Shown: positions 1 to 7,166, counted from the first letter of the stretch. The stretch is 13,591 nt of DNA from SVTX01 sp045602385 (GCA_045602385.1 JAZSBL010000028.1:1-13591); one strand, 5' to 3'. Notes: a model not told the origin generated them from the letters alone. Made by a program: numbers and translations.

Positions 1-2997
1 CGCGTTCTCACTGAGATCCTCAAGCTTGCCGTTTATAAACGCCTTGTTTGCGTCGCGCACCGTAGTAAGCACCATGCGATACATGTCATATACCGACTCA
101 AGCTGCTCAAGCGACATCTCGCTTATCGGAACGTTGCCGACTTTCTCAAGAACACTCGATATGCGGTCCCCGATTACCTTTGCCTCGGCACGGTAATGCG
201 CAGGGTAATTCACGTCCCCGGCATTGTTGTGAATATCCTCGTAAGCCTTCTTCATAACGAGAAGCTTGTCCGCAAGCAACTCACTGTTGCGCTGCTTCTT
301 ATCACGAAGTGCCTGAAGCGCCTCGATCTCGATAGGATCGGTAGCCTCGGCGATCTTTTGGTCAAGATTCGCCATATCACGCTCATAACGCGCAACCTTC
401 TCCGCATTGATGTCGAACGCCTCAAGCGATGCTGCAACCGCATCCTGAAGCCCAAGCTTGACGTTGCGCTCCTTGTTACCCTTGCGCAGAAGCTTGTCAA
501 GCTCAGAAACAACGCCTTTAATCTTGTTTCGCAACTCGGTCTTCCGCCTGCCCTCGACGCTCTTCTTGCGGGATTCTTGATACTCTTTGCGTATCTCCTT
601 CTCACGTTCCTTGACCTTCTCGCGGTAGCCCTTAAGTTTATCTCTGCCCTCTTTATAGGCCGCGGCCTTTTCTCGGGCAATAAGATCTCTGATAGGCTTT
701 GTAGCCTCCAAATTGAGAATCAAGCTTTCCGAAACGTTGTTTTGCTTCTCGAGTGTGCTAATCTTGTTTTCAAGCGATATAGCCTTTGCGCTCTTGCCCT
801 TACCGTTACGCTTCAGATTTGCAAGCTCGGACTTCATCTGGGAGATCTCCGCTTCGTTAGCCTCGATTTGAGAAAGCTTGTTTTTGTATTTTGTCAAAAA
901 TCCCTTTTCAGACGGCGACATGTTGTCAGTCTCAAGCGCATTGATCAGTAGTTCTCTATTTGTCGGCGCATCAGGATCGCGGTCAGAAAATTTTTCTTCT
1001 GTTTCTGCAAATTTCTTGTTGACATTATCCGAATCGCGTGATATACTATGTGTAGAAGACTTTGCGTTAATAATTCTCAACCACTCAAACAGTTGAGGAT
1101 TCGATTGCGTAAGGTCTTCTTTTTGGTATTTAACCTTTGCACCAAACTTCTCGAACTGTCTCTTCAGATAGTTCTCGTGGAGATCGAACACGGTTACAAC
1201 CAAATTATAATAATCTTTGCCCCCGTCAAAGTCTTTGATAGTCTCAAATTCAATGGAGATTATTGCTTGCCCGTTTTTAACGGGAATATGAGTAAGAACG
1301 AGTCTTCTCGTCTGGCTTTCCGCGTCTGTTGTGGGATCTATTGTTGACAGAATAACGTCGGGAGTTTCAAGATACTTTGGCAATTCAGCAAGCACCTTAT
1401 CACCAAGTCCGTGATAATGACCTTCTTGGATGCCATTCTCTCGTATCGCTAAATACAAGGCATCTCTGCGAATAAGTATTTTCCTGTCGTTACTACCCTT
1501 CATTGAATCAAGCACTATTTTGGGGGTGTGTTCCATTACGAGAACAAAGGGATTAGCTTTTCTATCTCTCAAGTAGTCCTCATCACTGATAGATGCCAGT
1601 TTGCTTGATACGTCCGCCAAGGTCTCTCTTGTAGAATAGCGTACATCGGAAAAGTTATTGGAAAAATCGTTACCGTAGGATTTGCTATATGCCTCTCCGG
1701 CATCTACGAGCGCATCGGTCCACAGCTCGTAGAGCTTTTCAAGGCTCGACGTCATATCGGAAACAATCTTTCCTTCAGCAGACTGAGGCTCCATGCCACC
1801 CATCAGCTCGCGCAATCTCTTGAGCATGTTGCCTATAAACTGCTTTATCTTGCCGGCAAGGCTTGCATCCTTCTGCTTGAGTGCCGCAATCTTTTCAACG
1901 GCGTTGCTGTCGCGCAAGAAGCTCTCGCAGGAATCGGCAATAACTTCCTCGTATGCCTCGTCCCAGCTTAACTCTCTGTTGTTCTTCGCTGCCTTGTCGA
2001 TCTGCTTCTGAACAAGCTCATCAACGCTTACGTTGTGATCCTGATACTGCTCGATGAGGAAATCTGCAAACACCTTGAATTTTGCGGGCGACCAGTCTTT
2101 TATAAAGTGGGTCAGCTCGTGCGCCGCCGTGAAGATCATCACACCCTCGCCGTTGTTACCGGCATTTATGTCTATCCAGATCTCACCGGTCTTGGGGTCA
2201 TACCAGCCGTTCGCGCTCGTCTTGGCACCGTCCGCCTTAGTGTAAACGTATCTTCCGTTCTGGGTTTTGGATTCATAGATATGGAACGTAACGCCAAGTG
2301 CCTCGGAGAGCTTATCAAGCACCTCAAGAGACTGCTTCTGAATACCCGTAAGCTTCTTTCTGTCGCCGTCGAAAATGACGGTGTCTTTTTTCTTTTTCCC
2401 GTCCTTGGACTTTGCGGCATCGATCTTCGCCTGGGCTTCCTTGACCTTGCCCTCGTCCAAAAACTCCGGAGATCTGCTTGAGGATTTTTCCCTTCTATTC
2501 AGCTCATTCTGCAGCACGGTAGTGTTGACCGTGGCAAATTTCTCACCGCGGATATTTCTCTCCTGGGCGATTCCTGCAGCCACCAGCGCCGCCTGATCAG
2601 CCTTACTGATTCCCAGGTCGTCAAGCTTGTAGTACGACTTGTTGGAGTCTATTTTCCCGATCTCAAGAGATCCGAGAAGATCTCCCTTGCTTGTCGTAGC
2701 CTTGGGGGCAGCCTTCGCATTACCCTGCGCCGAGCTCTTCGCCGTGGCAGAAGCCGCCATCTCCCCGGCGCCGCCGTTCTTCATCGCGTCCATTCTGCCG
2801 GCGTTGTACGCCATCTTTGAAGCGTACTCACCAAGGAAGGACGTGTCGCGTCCTCTTGCCTGTCCACCCTTCTTTCCCGCGGCGTAAACACGGTTATACG
2901 CCTCAAAGAACTTCATGGGGTCAGGAGATCCGTCATAAACCTCGCGCGTGATCTGAATGCCGTTTTCGCCCATTCCTGCGAGCTCTGCGTACTGCAT
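1..2997 (-). CDS. Polyvalent phage/ICE-type multidomain protein, partial (C-terminus beyond left edge)
   Basis: The frame has no stop from 3228 down to base 1 (1076 codons). The first in-frame ATG is at 2997 and has only a weak SD. The translation reads as separate modules joined by Ser/Asn-rich linkers. A helical stretch (about 2995-2750) contains FFEAYNRVYAAGKKGG. A low-complexity linker follows. A zincin-like module (about 2400-1750) has the metal motif HELTH at 2121-2107 and a downstream EEVIAD segment as a possible third ligand. A module at about 1640-1060 resembles BECR-fold/MuF-C nuclease-toxin domains of phage proteins (GHYHGLGDKVLAELP, then LETPDVILST). A charged coiled coil (about 930-400) and a helical tail run off the window. 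This order is known from 'polyvalent' proteins of phages and conjugative elements, which are thought to be delivered with the DNA. It marks the left part as mobile-element DNA. Exact domain names are inferred from memory of the families, not from a search. Confidence 0.8.
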   Translation of the reverse strand, partial: MQYAELAGMGENGIQITREVYDGSPDPMKFFEAYNRVYAAGKKGGQARGRDTSFLGEYASKMAYNAGRMDAMKNGGAGEMAASATAKSSAQGNAKAAPKATTSKGDLLGSLEIGKIDSNKSYYKLDDLGISKADQAALVAAGIAQERNIRGEKFATVNTTVLQNELNRREKSSSRSPEFLDEGKVKEAQAKIDAAKSKDGKKKKDTVIFDGDRKKLTGIQKQSLEVLDKLSEALGVTFHIYESKTQNGRYVYTKADGAKTSANGWYDPKTGEIWIDINAGNNGEGVMIFTAAHELTHFIKDWSPAKFKVFADFLIEQYQDHNVSVDELVQKQIDKAAKNNRELSWDEAYEEVIADSCESFLRDSNAVEKIAALKQKDASLAGKIKQFIGNMLKRLRELMGGMEPQSAEGKIVSDMTSSLEKLYELWTDALVDAGEAYSKSYGNDFSNNFSDVRYSTRETLADVSSKLASISDEDYLRDRKANPFVLVMEHTPKIVLDSMKGSNDRKILIRRDALYLAIRENGIQEGHYHGLGDKVLAELPKYLETPDVILSTIDPTTDAESQTRRLVLTHIPVKNGQAIISIEFETIKDFDGGKDYYNLVVTVFDLHENYLKRQFEKFGAKVKYQKEDLTQSNPQLFEWLRIINAKSSTHSISRDSDNVNKKFAETEEKFSDRDPDAPTNRELLINALETDNMSPSEKGFLTKYKNKLSQIEANEAEISQMKSELANLKRNGKGKSAKAISLENKISTLEKQNNVSESLILNLEATKPIRDLIAREKAAAYKEGRDKLKGYREKVKEREKEIRKEYQESRKKSVEGRRKTELRNKIKGVVSELDKLLRKGNKERNVKLGLQDAVAASLEAFDINAEKVARYERDMANLDQKIAEATDPIEIEALQALRDKKQRNSELLADKLLVMKKAYEDIHNNAGDVNYPAHYRAEAKVIGDRISSVLEKVGNVPISEMSLEQLESVYDMYRMVLTTVRDANKAFINGKLEDLSENA
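1019..1047 (+). promoter_or_regulatory. Strong extended -10 promoter inside the polyvalent gene (antisense), for hairpin RNA 1
   Basis: TTGACA at 1019-1024, a 17-base spacer, and TATACT at 1042-1047 preceded by TGA (extended -10 TGn). The predicted start is about base 1054, which is the first base of the hairpin described next. On the minus strand the same bases encode the linker SIS-RDSD-NVN. Confidence 0.55.
1054..1124 (+). ncRNA. Candidate small hairpin RNA 1 (about 71 nt) with its own terminator
   Basis: A 13-bp basal stem pairs 1054-1066 with 1108-1120 (AGAAGACTTTGCG with CGTAAGGTCTTCT, including G-U pairs). A near-symmetric internal loop can itself mostly pair (1068-1071 with 1104-1107). 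An upper 10-bp stem pairs 1072-1081 with 1092-1101 and closes the 10-base loop CACTCAAACA. The 3' foot runs into TTTT at 1121-1124, so the whole RNA doubles as an intrinsic terminator. The promoter at 1019-1047 places the start exactly at the 5' foot. The RNA is antisense to codons at the end of the BECR-like module. I do not recognise an RNA family. Cis-antisense action on the polyvalent mRNA or trans action are both possible. A chance hairpin in a coding region is the alternative. Confidence 0.5.
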
Positions 2998-3019
2998 AAG
3001 CTCTGTCGAAATTTTACTG

Positions 3020-3048
3020 TTGACATTTCCGCCGTTTTGTGATATACT
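3020..3048 (+). promoter_or_regulatory. Strong extended -10 promoter for hairpin RNA 2
   Basis: TTGACA at 3020-3025, 17-base spacer, TATACT at 3043-3048 preceded by TGA. It shares GTTGACATT and GTGATATACTA with the promoter at 1019-1047, while the bases between these blocks differ. The predicted start at about 3055 is the first G of the hairpin foot. On the minus strand the bases encode SIS-QNGG-NVN if the long frame is translated here. Confidence 0.55.
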
Positions 3049-3054
3049 ACTATT

Positions 3055-3128
3055 GGAAGCAGTATTGTCATGCACGGCATTGGTGGAGATTCGTCTCCCC
3101 GTGGTAGACGTACTGCTTCTATATTTTT
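3055..3128 (+). ncRNA. Candidate small hairpin RNA 2 (about 74 nt) with its own terminator
   Basis: A 10-bp basal stem pairs 3055-3064 with 3111-3120 (GGAAGCAGTA with TACTGCTTCT). Stacked inside are GTC/GAC (3067-3069 with 3107-3109), CACGG/CCGTG (3073-3077 with 3099-3103) and GGAGA/TCTCC (3085-3089 with 3094-3098) capped by TTCG at 3090-3093. A 7-base bulge (CATTGGT) and small internal loops interrupt it. The 3' foot continues into TATATTTTT, which ends at 3128. Like RNA 1, it begins at the promoter-predicted start with a [A/G]GAAG foot and ends CTTCT plus U-run. The middle parts of the two RNAs differ in sequence. It lies at the 5' end of the polyvalent gene and outside it if ATG 2997 is the true start. 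Function unknown. Confidence 0.55.
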
Positions 3129-3199
3129 GTTGAAATTTCTCGTTTGAGATCTTCCACCCGGTTTTTAGCCTTACTGTTCCAGCGGATTTTTCGACCCAT
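3119..3199 (-). other. Possible true 5' end of the polyvalent gene, out of frame by one base
   Basis: An ATG at 3199 is preceded by GGGAAAGG with suitable spacing. It opens 26 codons (MGRKIRWNSKAKNRVEDL..., ending EISTKI) and stops at TAG 3121-3119. The long frame is open beside it on the same strand. Removing one A from the A5 run (plus-strand T5 at 3124-3128) would join EISTK to YRSSTS of the long frame without any stop. The long frame itself has no ATG between its upstream stop (3231-3229) and 2997. This short frame may therefore be the original start, separated by a frameshift, by a programmed slip, or by a sequence error in the homopolymer. It could also be an unrelated short peptide. 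Confidence 0.4.
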
Positions 3200-3260
3200 A
3201 CTAATTTACCTTTCCCATAACTTTTCCGTCAAATATTTTCAAAATCCCCCCTTCACCCCC

Positions 3261-3289
3261 TTGACAAGTGGATATACTAATGTTATAAT
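3261..3289 (+). promoter_or_regulatory. valS promoter
   Basis: TTGACA at 3261-3266, 17-base spacer, TATAAT at 3284-3289 preceded by TGT (extended -10). It lies immediately upstream of the T-box leader, giving a start near 3296. Confidence 0.85.
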
Positions 3290-3295
3290 ACACTG

Positions 3296-3540
3296 TAATA
3301 TAAAAACGCTATGACCGAGAGGAGTAGTCATTTCTCCCATATAAAGAGAGCGCGCGGGCGGTGTGAGCGCGTATGGGGGCTTGGCGAAGGTAGCTTGTGA
3401 GCGGTGTGGGTGAAGGATTTTTCTGCGTAGCCTACGACGGTGGCGACGTTAGAGCCGATAGAGTGGTGTTTGTTTTTGCAGACACAAGTTAGGTGGTACC
3501 GCGCTTATTGCGCCCTGATGTTATATCAGGGCGTTTTTTA
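3296..3540 (+). promoter_or_regulatory. T-box leader (tRNA-Val sensing) with terminator
   Basis: The T-box core AGGTGGTACCGCG is at 3491-3503. Its TGGT fits the ACCA end expected of tRNA-Val. Stem I starts with CGCT at 3307-3310 pairing AGCG at 3400-3403 and includes the conserved-looking GACCGAGAGGAGTA and AAAGAGAG segments. CCCATA/TATGGG forms part of its upper helix. A GTA triplet at 3390-3392, in GAAGGTAGC on the 3' side, is the best candidate for the valine specifier. The terminator is CGCCCTGAT (3511-3519) with ATCAGGGCG (3525-3533) followed by T6. Its 5' arm is next to the T-box as expected for a terminator/antiterminator switch. Known logic: uncharged tRNA-Val stabilises the antiterminator and turns valS on. 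The specifier position is an inference. Confidence 0.93.
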
Positions 3541-3583
3541 TTTTGATTTTCAATCTGACAGCATAAAGAAAGGAAGCAAAAAT

Positions 3584-6229
3584 ATGAATTCCTACAACGA
3601 ATTGCCAAAGACGTATTCTCCCTCCGAATTCGAGGACAGAATTTACGCCGAGTGGTGTGAGAAGGGATACTTCACACCCGACAAAAACAACAACAATCCC
3701 GCATTTTCAATAGTTATTCCCCCTCCGAACGTCACAGGTCAGCTCCACATGGGCCACGCTCTTGACGAAACTCTCCAGGACATTCTCGTCCGCTACAAGA
3801 GAATGCAGGGCTTCAATACCCTTTGGGTCCCCGGCACAGACCACGCGGGAATCGCAACTCAGATAAAGGTCGAGGAAAGACTCCGCGTTGACGAGGGACT
3901 TTCCCGCTACGATCTCGGCCGCGAAAAGTTCCTTGAGCGCGTCTGGGGCTGGAAGGATACCTACGAGGCTCGCATCACAGGTCAGCTTAAAAAACTGGGC
4001 GCGTCCTGCGACTGGACAAGACAGAGATTTACTATGGACGAGGGCTGCTCCAAGGCGGTTCGTGAGGTATTCGTTAACCTCTACGACAAGGGTCTTATCT
4101 ACCGCGGCCACCGTATAATCAACTGGTGCCCCCGCTGCCTTACCGCGCTTTCCGACGCCGAGGTCGATTACAAGGATCAGCCCGGATTTTTCTGGCACAT
4201 CAAGTATCCTATCAAGGGCGAGGACGGCTACGTTGAGATAGCTACCACACGTCCCGAGACGATGTTCGGCGATACCGCCGTTGCGGTAAACCCCGAGGAC
4301 GAAAACACAAAGCACCTTATCGGCAAGACTCTCATTCTCCCCATCGTTGGCAGAGAGATCCCCGTAGTAGCCGACGATTACGTTGAGATTGGCTTCGGTA
4401 CGGGCTGCGTTAAGATCACTCCCGCGCACGACCCCAACGACTTTATGGTAGGTCAGCGCCACAATCTTGAGCAGATCAAGGTCATGAACGACGATGCGAC
4501 AATGAACGCTTATGCCGGCAAGTACGAGGGCATGGACAGATATGCCTGCCGTAAGGCTCTTGTAGCAGATCTTGAAGCAGAGGGATACCTTGTAAAGACC
4601 GTTCCCCACGACCACAACGTCGGAGTTTGCTACCGCTGCGGAACTACCGTTGAGCCGCTTACAAGCGACCAGTGGTTCGTTAAGATGAAGCCCCTCGCGG
4701 CTCCCGCTATCGAGGCGGTCGAGAACGGCTCTGTCAACTTCGTTCCCGAAAGATTCTCCAAGAACTACTTTAACTGGATGAACAACATTCTCGACTGGTG
4801 TATCTCCCGTCAGCTCTGGTGGGGTCACCGTATCCCCGCGTTCTACTGCGACGAGTGCGGCGAGATGACTGTTTCTAAGACAGATATTGACACCTGCCCC
4901 AAGTGCGGCGGCAAGGTGCATCAGGACAGCGACGTTCTTGATACATGGTTCTCCTCCGCTCTCTGGCCCTTCTCTACTCTCGGCTGGCCCGAGAACACAG
5001 AGGACCTCAAGAGATATTACCCCACAAACGTGCTTGTAACAGGCTACGATATTATCACCTTCTGGGTATCCAGAATGATTTTCTCCGGCCTTGAGCATAT
5101 GGGTGAAAAGCCCTTCTCTACCGTATTCATTCACGGTCTTGTACGTGACGCGCAGGGACGAAAGATGTCAAAATCGCTCGGTAACGGTATAGATCCCCTT
5201 GAGGTGATCAAGCAGTACGGCGCGGACGCGCTCCGCTTTGCGCTTGCAACCGGTAACTCCCCCGGAAACGATATGAGATTCTCCGACGAGAAGATCGAGG
5301 CGGCAAGAAACTTTGCAAACAAGCTCTGGAACGCATCAAGATTCGTTAGAATGAATCTTACCATAGACGAGATCAAGCTTCCCGACAGTGACAAGCTCGC
5401 AGCTCCTGACAAGTGGATTCTCAACGAGTTCAATTCGCTTTGCGAGAACGTAGTTACCAACCTTGACAACTTCGAGGTGGGTGTAGCGCTCGGCGCGATA
5501 TACAGCTTTACATGGGATATCTTCTGCGACTGGTACATTGAGCTTTGCAAGTCAAGACTCAATGAAAAGGACACAGAGGAAAATCTCGTTTGCCAGAACG
5601 TTATCGCTTACGTTCTTTCCAATACACTCAAGCTCCTCCATCCCTTCATGCCCTTTATCACAGAGGAGATATATCAGGCTCTGCCCCACGACTCGGAGAG
5701 CATCATGATCGCCGAATATCCTAAGGCAAGCGAGGCGCTCAGCTTCAAGGCAGATGCCGAGAAGATGACAAAGATAATCGACGCTATCACCGCGATAAGA
5801 ACTCGCCGCGCAGAGATGAACGTTCCTCCCTCAAAGAAGGCTAAGGTTTATCTTGCAACAAAGTACGCGGACGTATTTGATGGCGCTGACGCGTTCTTCG
5901 TCCGTCTTGCATCCGCATCAGAGCTTATCATAGCCGAGTCCTTTGGTGAGGACGAGGTAAGCGCAGACAATGCCGTTCAGATAATCACCGACGCGGCTAC
6001 CATCTTCCTTCCCCTTTCCGATATCATTGACTTTGAAAAGGAAAAGGCAAGACTTGAGGGCGAGAAGAAGAAGCTTGAGGGAGAGATCGAGAGAATAGAA
6101 AAGAAGCTCTCCAACGAAGGCTTCGTAGCAAAGGCTCCCGCGGCAGTTGTTGAGGGAGAGAGAGCAAAGATGGCAAAATACCGCGAGAATCTCGACGGAA
6201 TCCTTGCCGCTCTTGCAAAGCTTAACTAA
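3584..6229 (+). CDS. valS: Valine--tRNA ligase
   Basis: 881 residues, the usual bacterial ValS size. It charges tRNA-Val with valine in the cytoplasm and hydrolyses mischarged Thr-tRNA-Val. The class I signatures are present: HMGH at residues 55-58 after PPPNVTGQL, and KMSKS at 527-531. The editing (CP1) domain is marked by ATTRPETMFGDTAVAV and by a later segment with the Cys pairs CYRC, CDEC and CPKC, probably structural zinc sites. DVLDTWFSSALWPFSTLGWP is typical of ValS. The C-terminus is a coiled-coil arm (EKARLEGEKKKLEGEIERIEKKL) as in other ValS proteins. I chose ATG 3584 because AAAGAAAGGAAG lies just upstream and it matches the family N-terminus. The frame upstream of it lies in the T-box and should not be translated. 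It is regulated by the T-box leader. Confidence 0.98.
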   Translation: MNSYNELPKTYSPSEFEDRIYAEWCEKGYFTPDKNNNNPAFSIVIPPPNVTGQLHMGHALDETLQDILVRYKRMQGFNTLWVPGTDHAGIATQIKVEERLRVDEGLSRYDLGREKFLERVWGWKDTYEARITGQLKKLGASCDWTRQRFTMDEGCSKAVREVFVNLYDKGLIYRGHRIINWCPRCLTALSDAEVDYKDQPGFFWHIKYPIKGEDGYVEIATTRPETMFGDTAVAVNPEDENTKHLIGKTLILPIVGREIPVVADDYVEIGFGTGCVKITPAHDPNDFMVGQRHNLEQIKVMNDDATMNAYAGKYEGMDRYACRKALVADLEAEGYLVKTVPHDHNVGVCYRCGTTVEPLTSDQWFVKMKPLAAPAIEAVENGSVNFVPERFSKNYFNWMNNILDWCISRQLWWGHRIPAFYCDECGEMTVSKTDIDTCPKCGGKVHQDSDVLDTWFSSALWPFSTLGWPENTEDLKRYYPTNVLVTGYDIITFWVSRMIFSGLEHMGEKPFSTVFIHGLVRDAQGRKMSKSLGNGIDPLEVIKQYGADALRFALATGNSPGNDMRFSDEKIEAARNFANKLWNASRFVRMNLTIDEIKLPDSDKLAAPDKWILNEFNSLCENVVTNLDNFEVGVALGAIYSFTWDIFCDWYIELCKSRLNEKDTEENLVCQNVIAYVLSNTLKLLHPFMPFITEEIYQALPHDSESIMIAEYPKASEALSFKADAEKMTKIIDAITAIRTRRAEMNVPPSKKAKVYLATKYADVFDGADAFFVRLASASELIIAESFGEDEVSADNAVQIITDAATIFLPLSDIIDFEKEKARLEGEKKKLEGEIERIEKKLSNEGFVAKAPAAVVEGERAKMAKYRENLDGILAALAKLN

Positions 6230-6240
6230 AGAACAACTAC

Positions 6241-6273
6241 GGAAAGACACAGTTTTTATAATTGTGTCTTTCC
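6241..6273 (+). terminator. Hairpin after valS, possible weak terminator
   Basis: A perfect 11-bp stem, GGAAAGACACA (6241-6251) with TGTGTCTTTCC (6263-6273), and an 11-base loop. It is followed by CAATATTTT rather than a clean U-run, so termination may be partial. It sits 12 bases after the valS stop and just before the HAD gene, which may be read through from valS. Confidence 0.5.
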
Positions 6274-6296
6274 CAATATTTTAGGTATAGGTGAAA

Positions 6297-7124
6297 ATGA
6301 GTACGAAACACGTTTTTCTTGATATAGACGGCACGCTTGTCGGCTACGACTCCAAGATCCCCAAGTCCGCGCTGAAGGCCCTTGAGCTGGCGCAGGCAAA
6401 CGGGCATAAGATAATTATCGCGTCTGGCAGAGCCTATTGCATGATATATCCGGAGCTTCTCCGAACAGTCTGCTTTGACGGTATCATCTCCTCGGGCGGC
6501 GCATGCGTTATGGTTGACGGCAAGGTCATTTTTGAAAGCTATATCGATGACGAGAATCTTTCCTTCGTCGTAGATTATTTCAGGGCAAACGGCATCAACT
6601 ATCTGCTTATGTCAAAGGACGATATCTACGCCGAGCCGGTATTCAATAACTACGTATTGCCCGGTATGATCAAAGCGGGATATAACGAGGACCTCGTCCG
6701 CCAAGCGTACGGAAACAACGTAGAGGTTGCGGATGTCAAGGCAATCAAGTGCGGCAACAAGCTTGCATACTTCACCTCCCCATTTAAGCCCGACAAAATT
6801 TCAAGAGATCTAGGCGGCCGCTTCTACGTGGTCGACTTCAGCGTGGGCAAGACCGAAAAGTCAAACTTCTTTGGCGAGATGAACAATGCGGGCGTAAACA
6901 AGGCGCTTGGCATTGATAAATATCTTGAATACGTCGGCGCTTCGCTTGAGGACACTATCGCAATTGGTGATAGCGCAAACGACCTTGAAATGCTTGAGCA
7001 TGCAGCAGTTGCGGTTGCCATGGGCAACGGCACAGACGCGGCAAAGGCCGCGGCAGATTTCGTTACCACCGCGGTGGATCAGGACGGAATTTATAATGCG
7101 TTTGTTAAGCTTGGGTTGATATAA
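6297..7124 (+). CDS. Cof-type HAD superfamily phosphatase
   Basis: 275 residues, normal for the Cof/YidA-like branch of HAD hydrolases, which dephosphorylate small phosphorylated metabolites such as sugar phosphates and flavin or pyridoxal phosphates. HAD motif I is DIDGT at residues 9-13 (nucleophile Asp9, acid Asp11). Motif II is the serine of IIIASGRA. A conserved-type lysine lies in NKALGIDKYL. Motif IV is GDSANDLEML. The middle part is the C2-type cap that determines substrate, which cannot be read from sequence. I prefer ATG 6297, with AGGTG just before it. GTG 6291, two codons upstream, is an alternative start. No separate promoter is visible, so expression probably depends on read-through from valS past the hairpin. 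No clear functional link to valS. Confidence 0.93.
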   Translation: MSTKHVFLDIDGTLVGYDSKIPKSALKALELAQANGHKIIIASGRAYCMIYPELLRTVCFDGIISSGGACVMVDGKVIFESYIDDENLSFVVDYFRANGINYLLMSKDDIYAEPVFNNYVLPGMIKAGYNEDLVRQAYGNNVEVADVKAIKCGNKLAYFTSPFKPDKISRDLGGRFYVVDFSVGKTEKSNFFGEMNNAGVNKALGIDKYLEYVGASLEDTIAIGDSANDLEMLEHAAVAVAMGNGTDAAKAAADFVTTAVDQDGIYNAFVKLGLI

Positions 7125-7127
7125 AAT

Positions 7128-7166
7128 AAAGGACTTCGGAAAACCGAAGTCCTTTGTTTATTTTTT
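7128..7166. terminator. Bidirectional terminator between the HAD and TVP38-family genes
   Basis: AAAGGACTTCGG (7128-7139), loop AAAA, CCGAAGTCCTTT (7144-7155): a 12-bp stem. It is followed by GTTTATTTTTT on the plus strand and by T-rich sequence on the minus strand. It serves the two converging genes; the minus-strand stop codon is just to its right. Confidence 0.88.

Noticed and set aside
196..951. Plus-strand open frame of 251 codons over the polyvalent coiled coil
   Set aside because: Leucine-rich shadow of Glu/Lys-rich minus-strand coding; no SD and no recognisable domain.
1054..1124. RNA 1 as a ribozyme or retron msr
   Set aside because: No hammerhead core (CUGAUGA/GAAA), no branching structure and no reverse transcriptase gene in the window.
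3440..3583. Extended N-terminus of ValS
   Set aside because: It runs through the T-box core and terminator. The ATG at 3584 has a proper SD and the family N-terminus.
3707..5134. Long open frame antisense to valS (475 codons)
   Set aside because: It is a mirror of the biased codon use of valS on the other strand. It has no family resemblance and sits over the conserved valS core.
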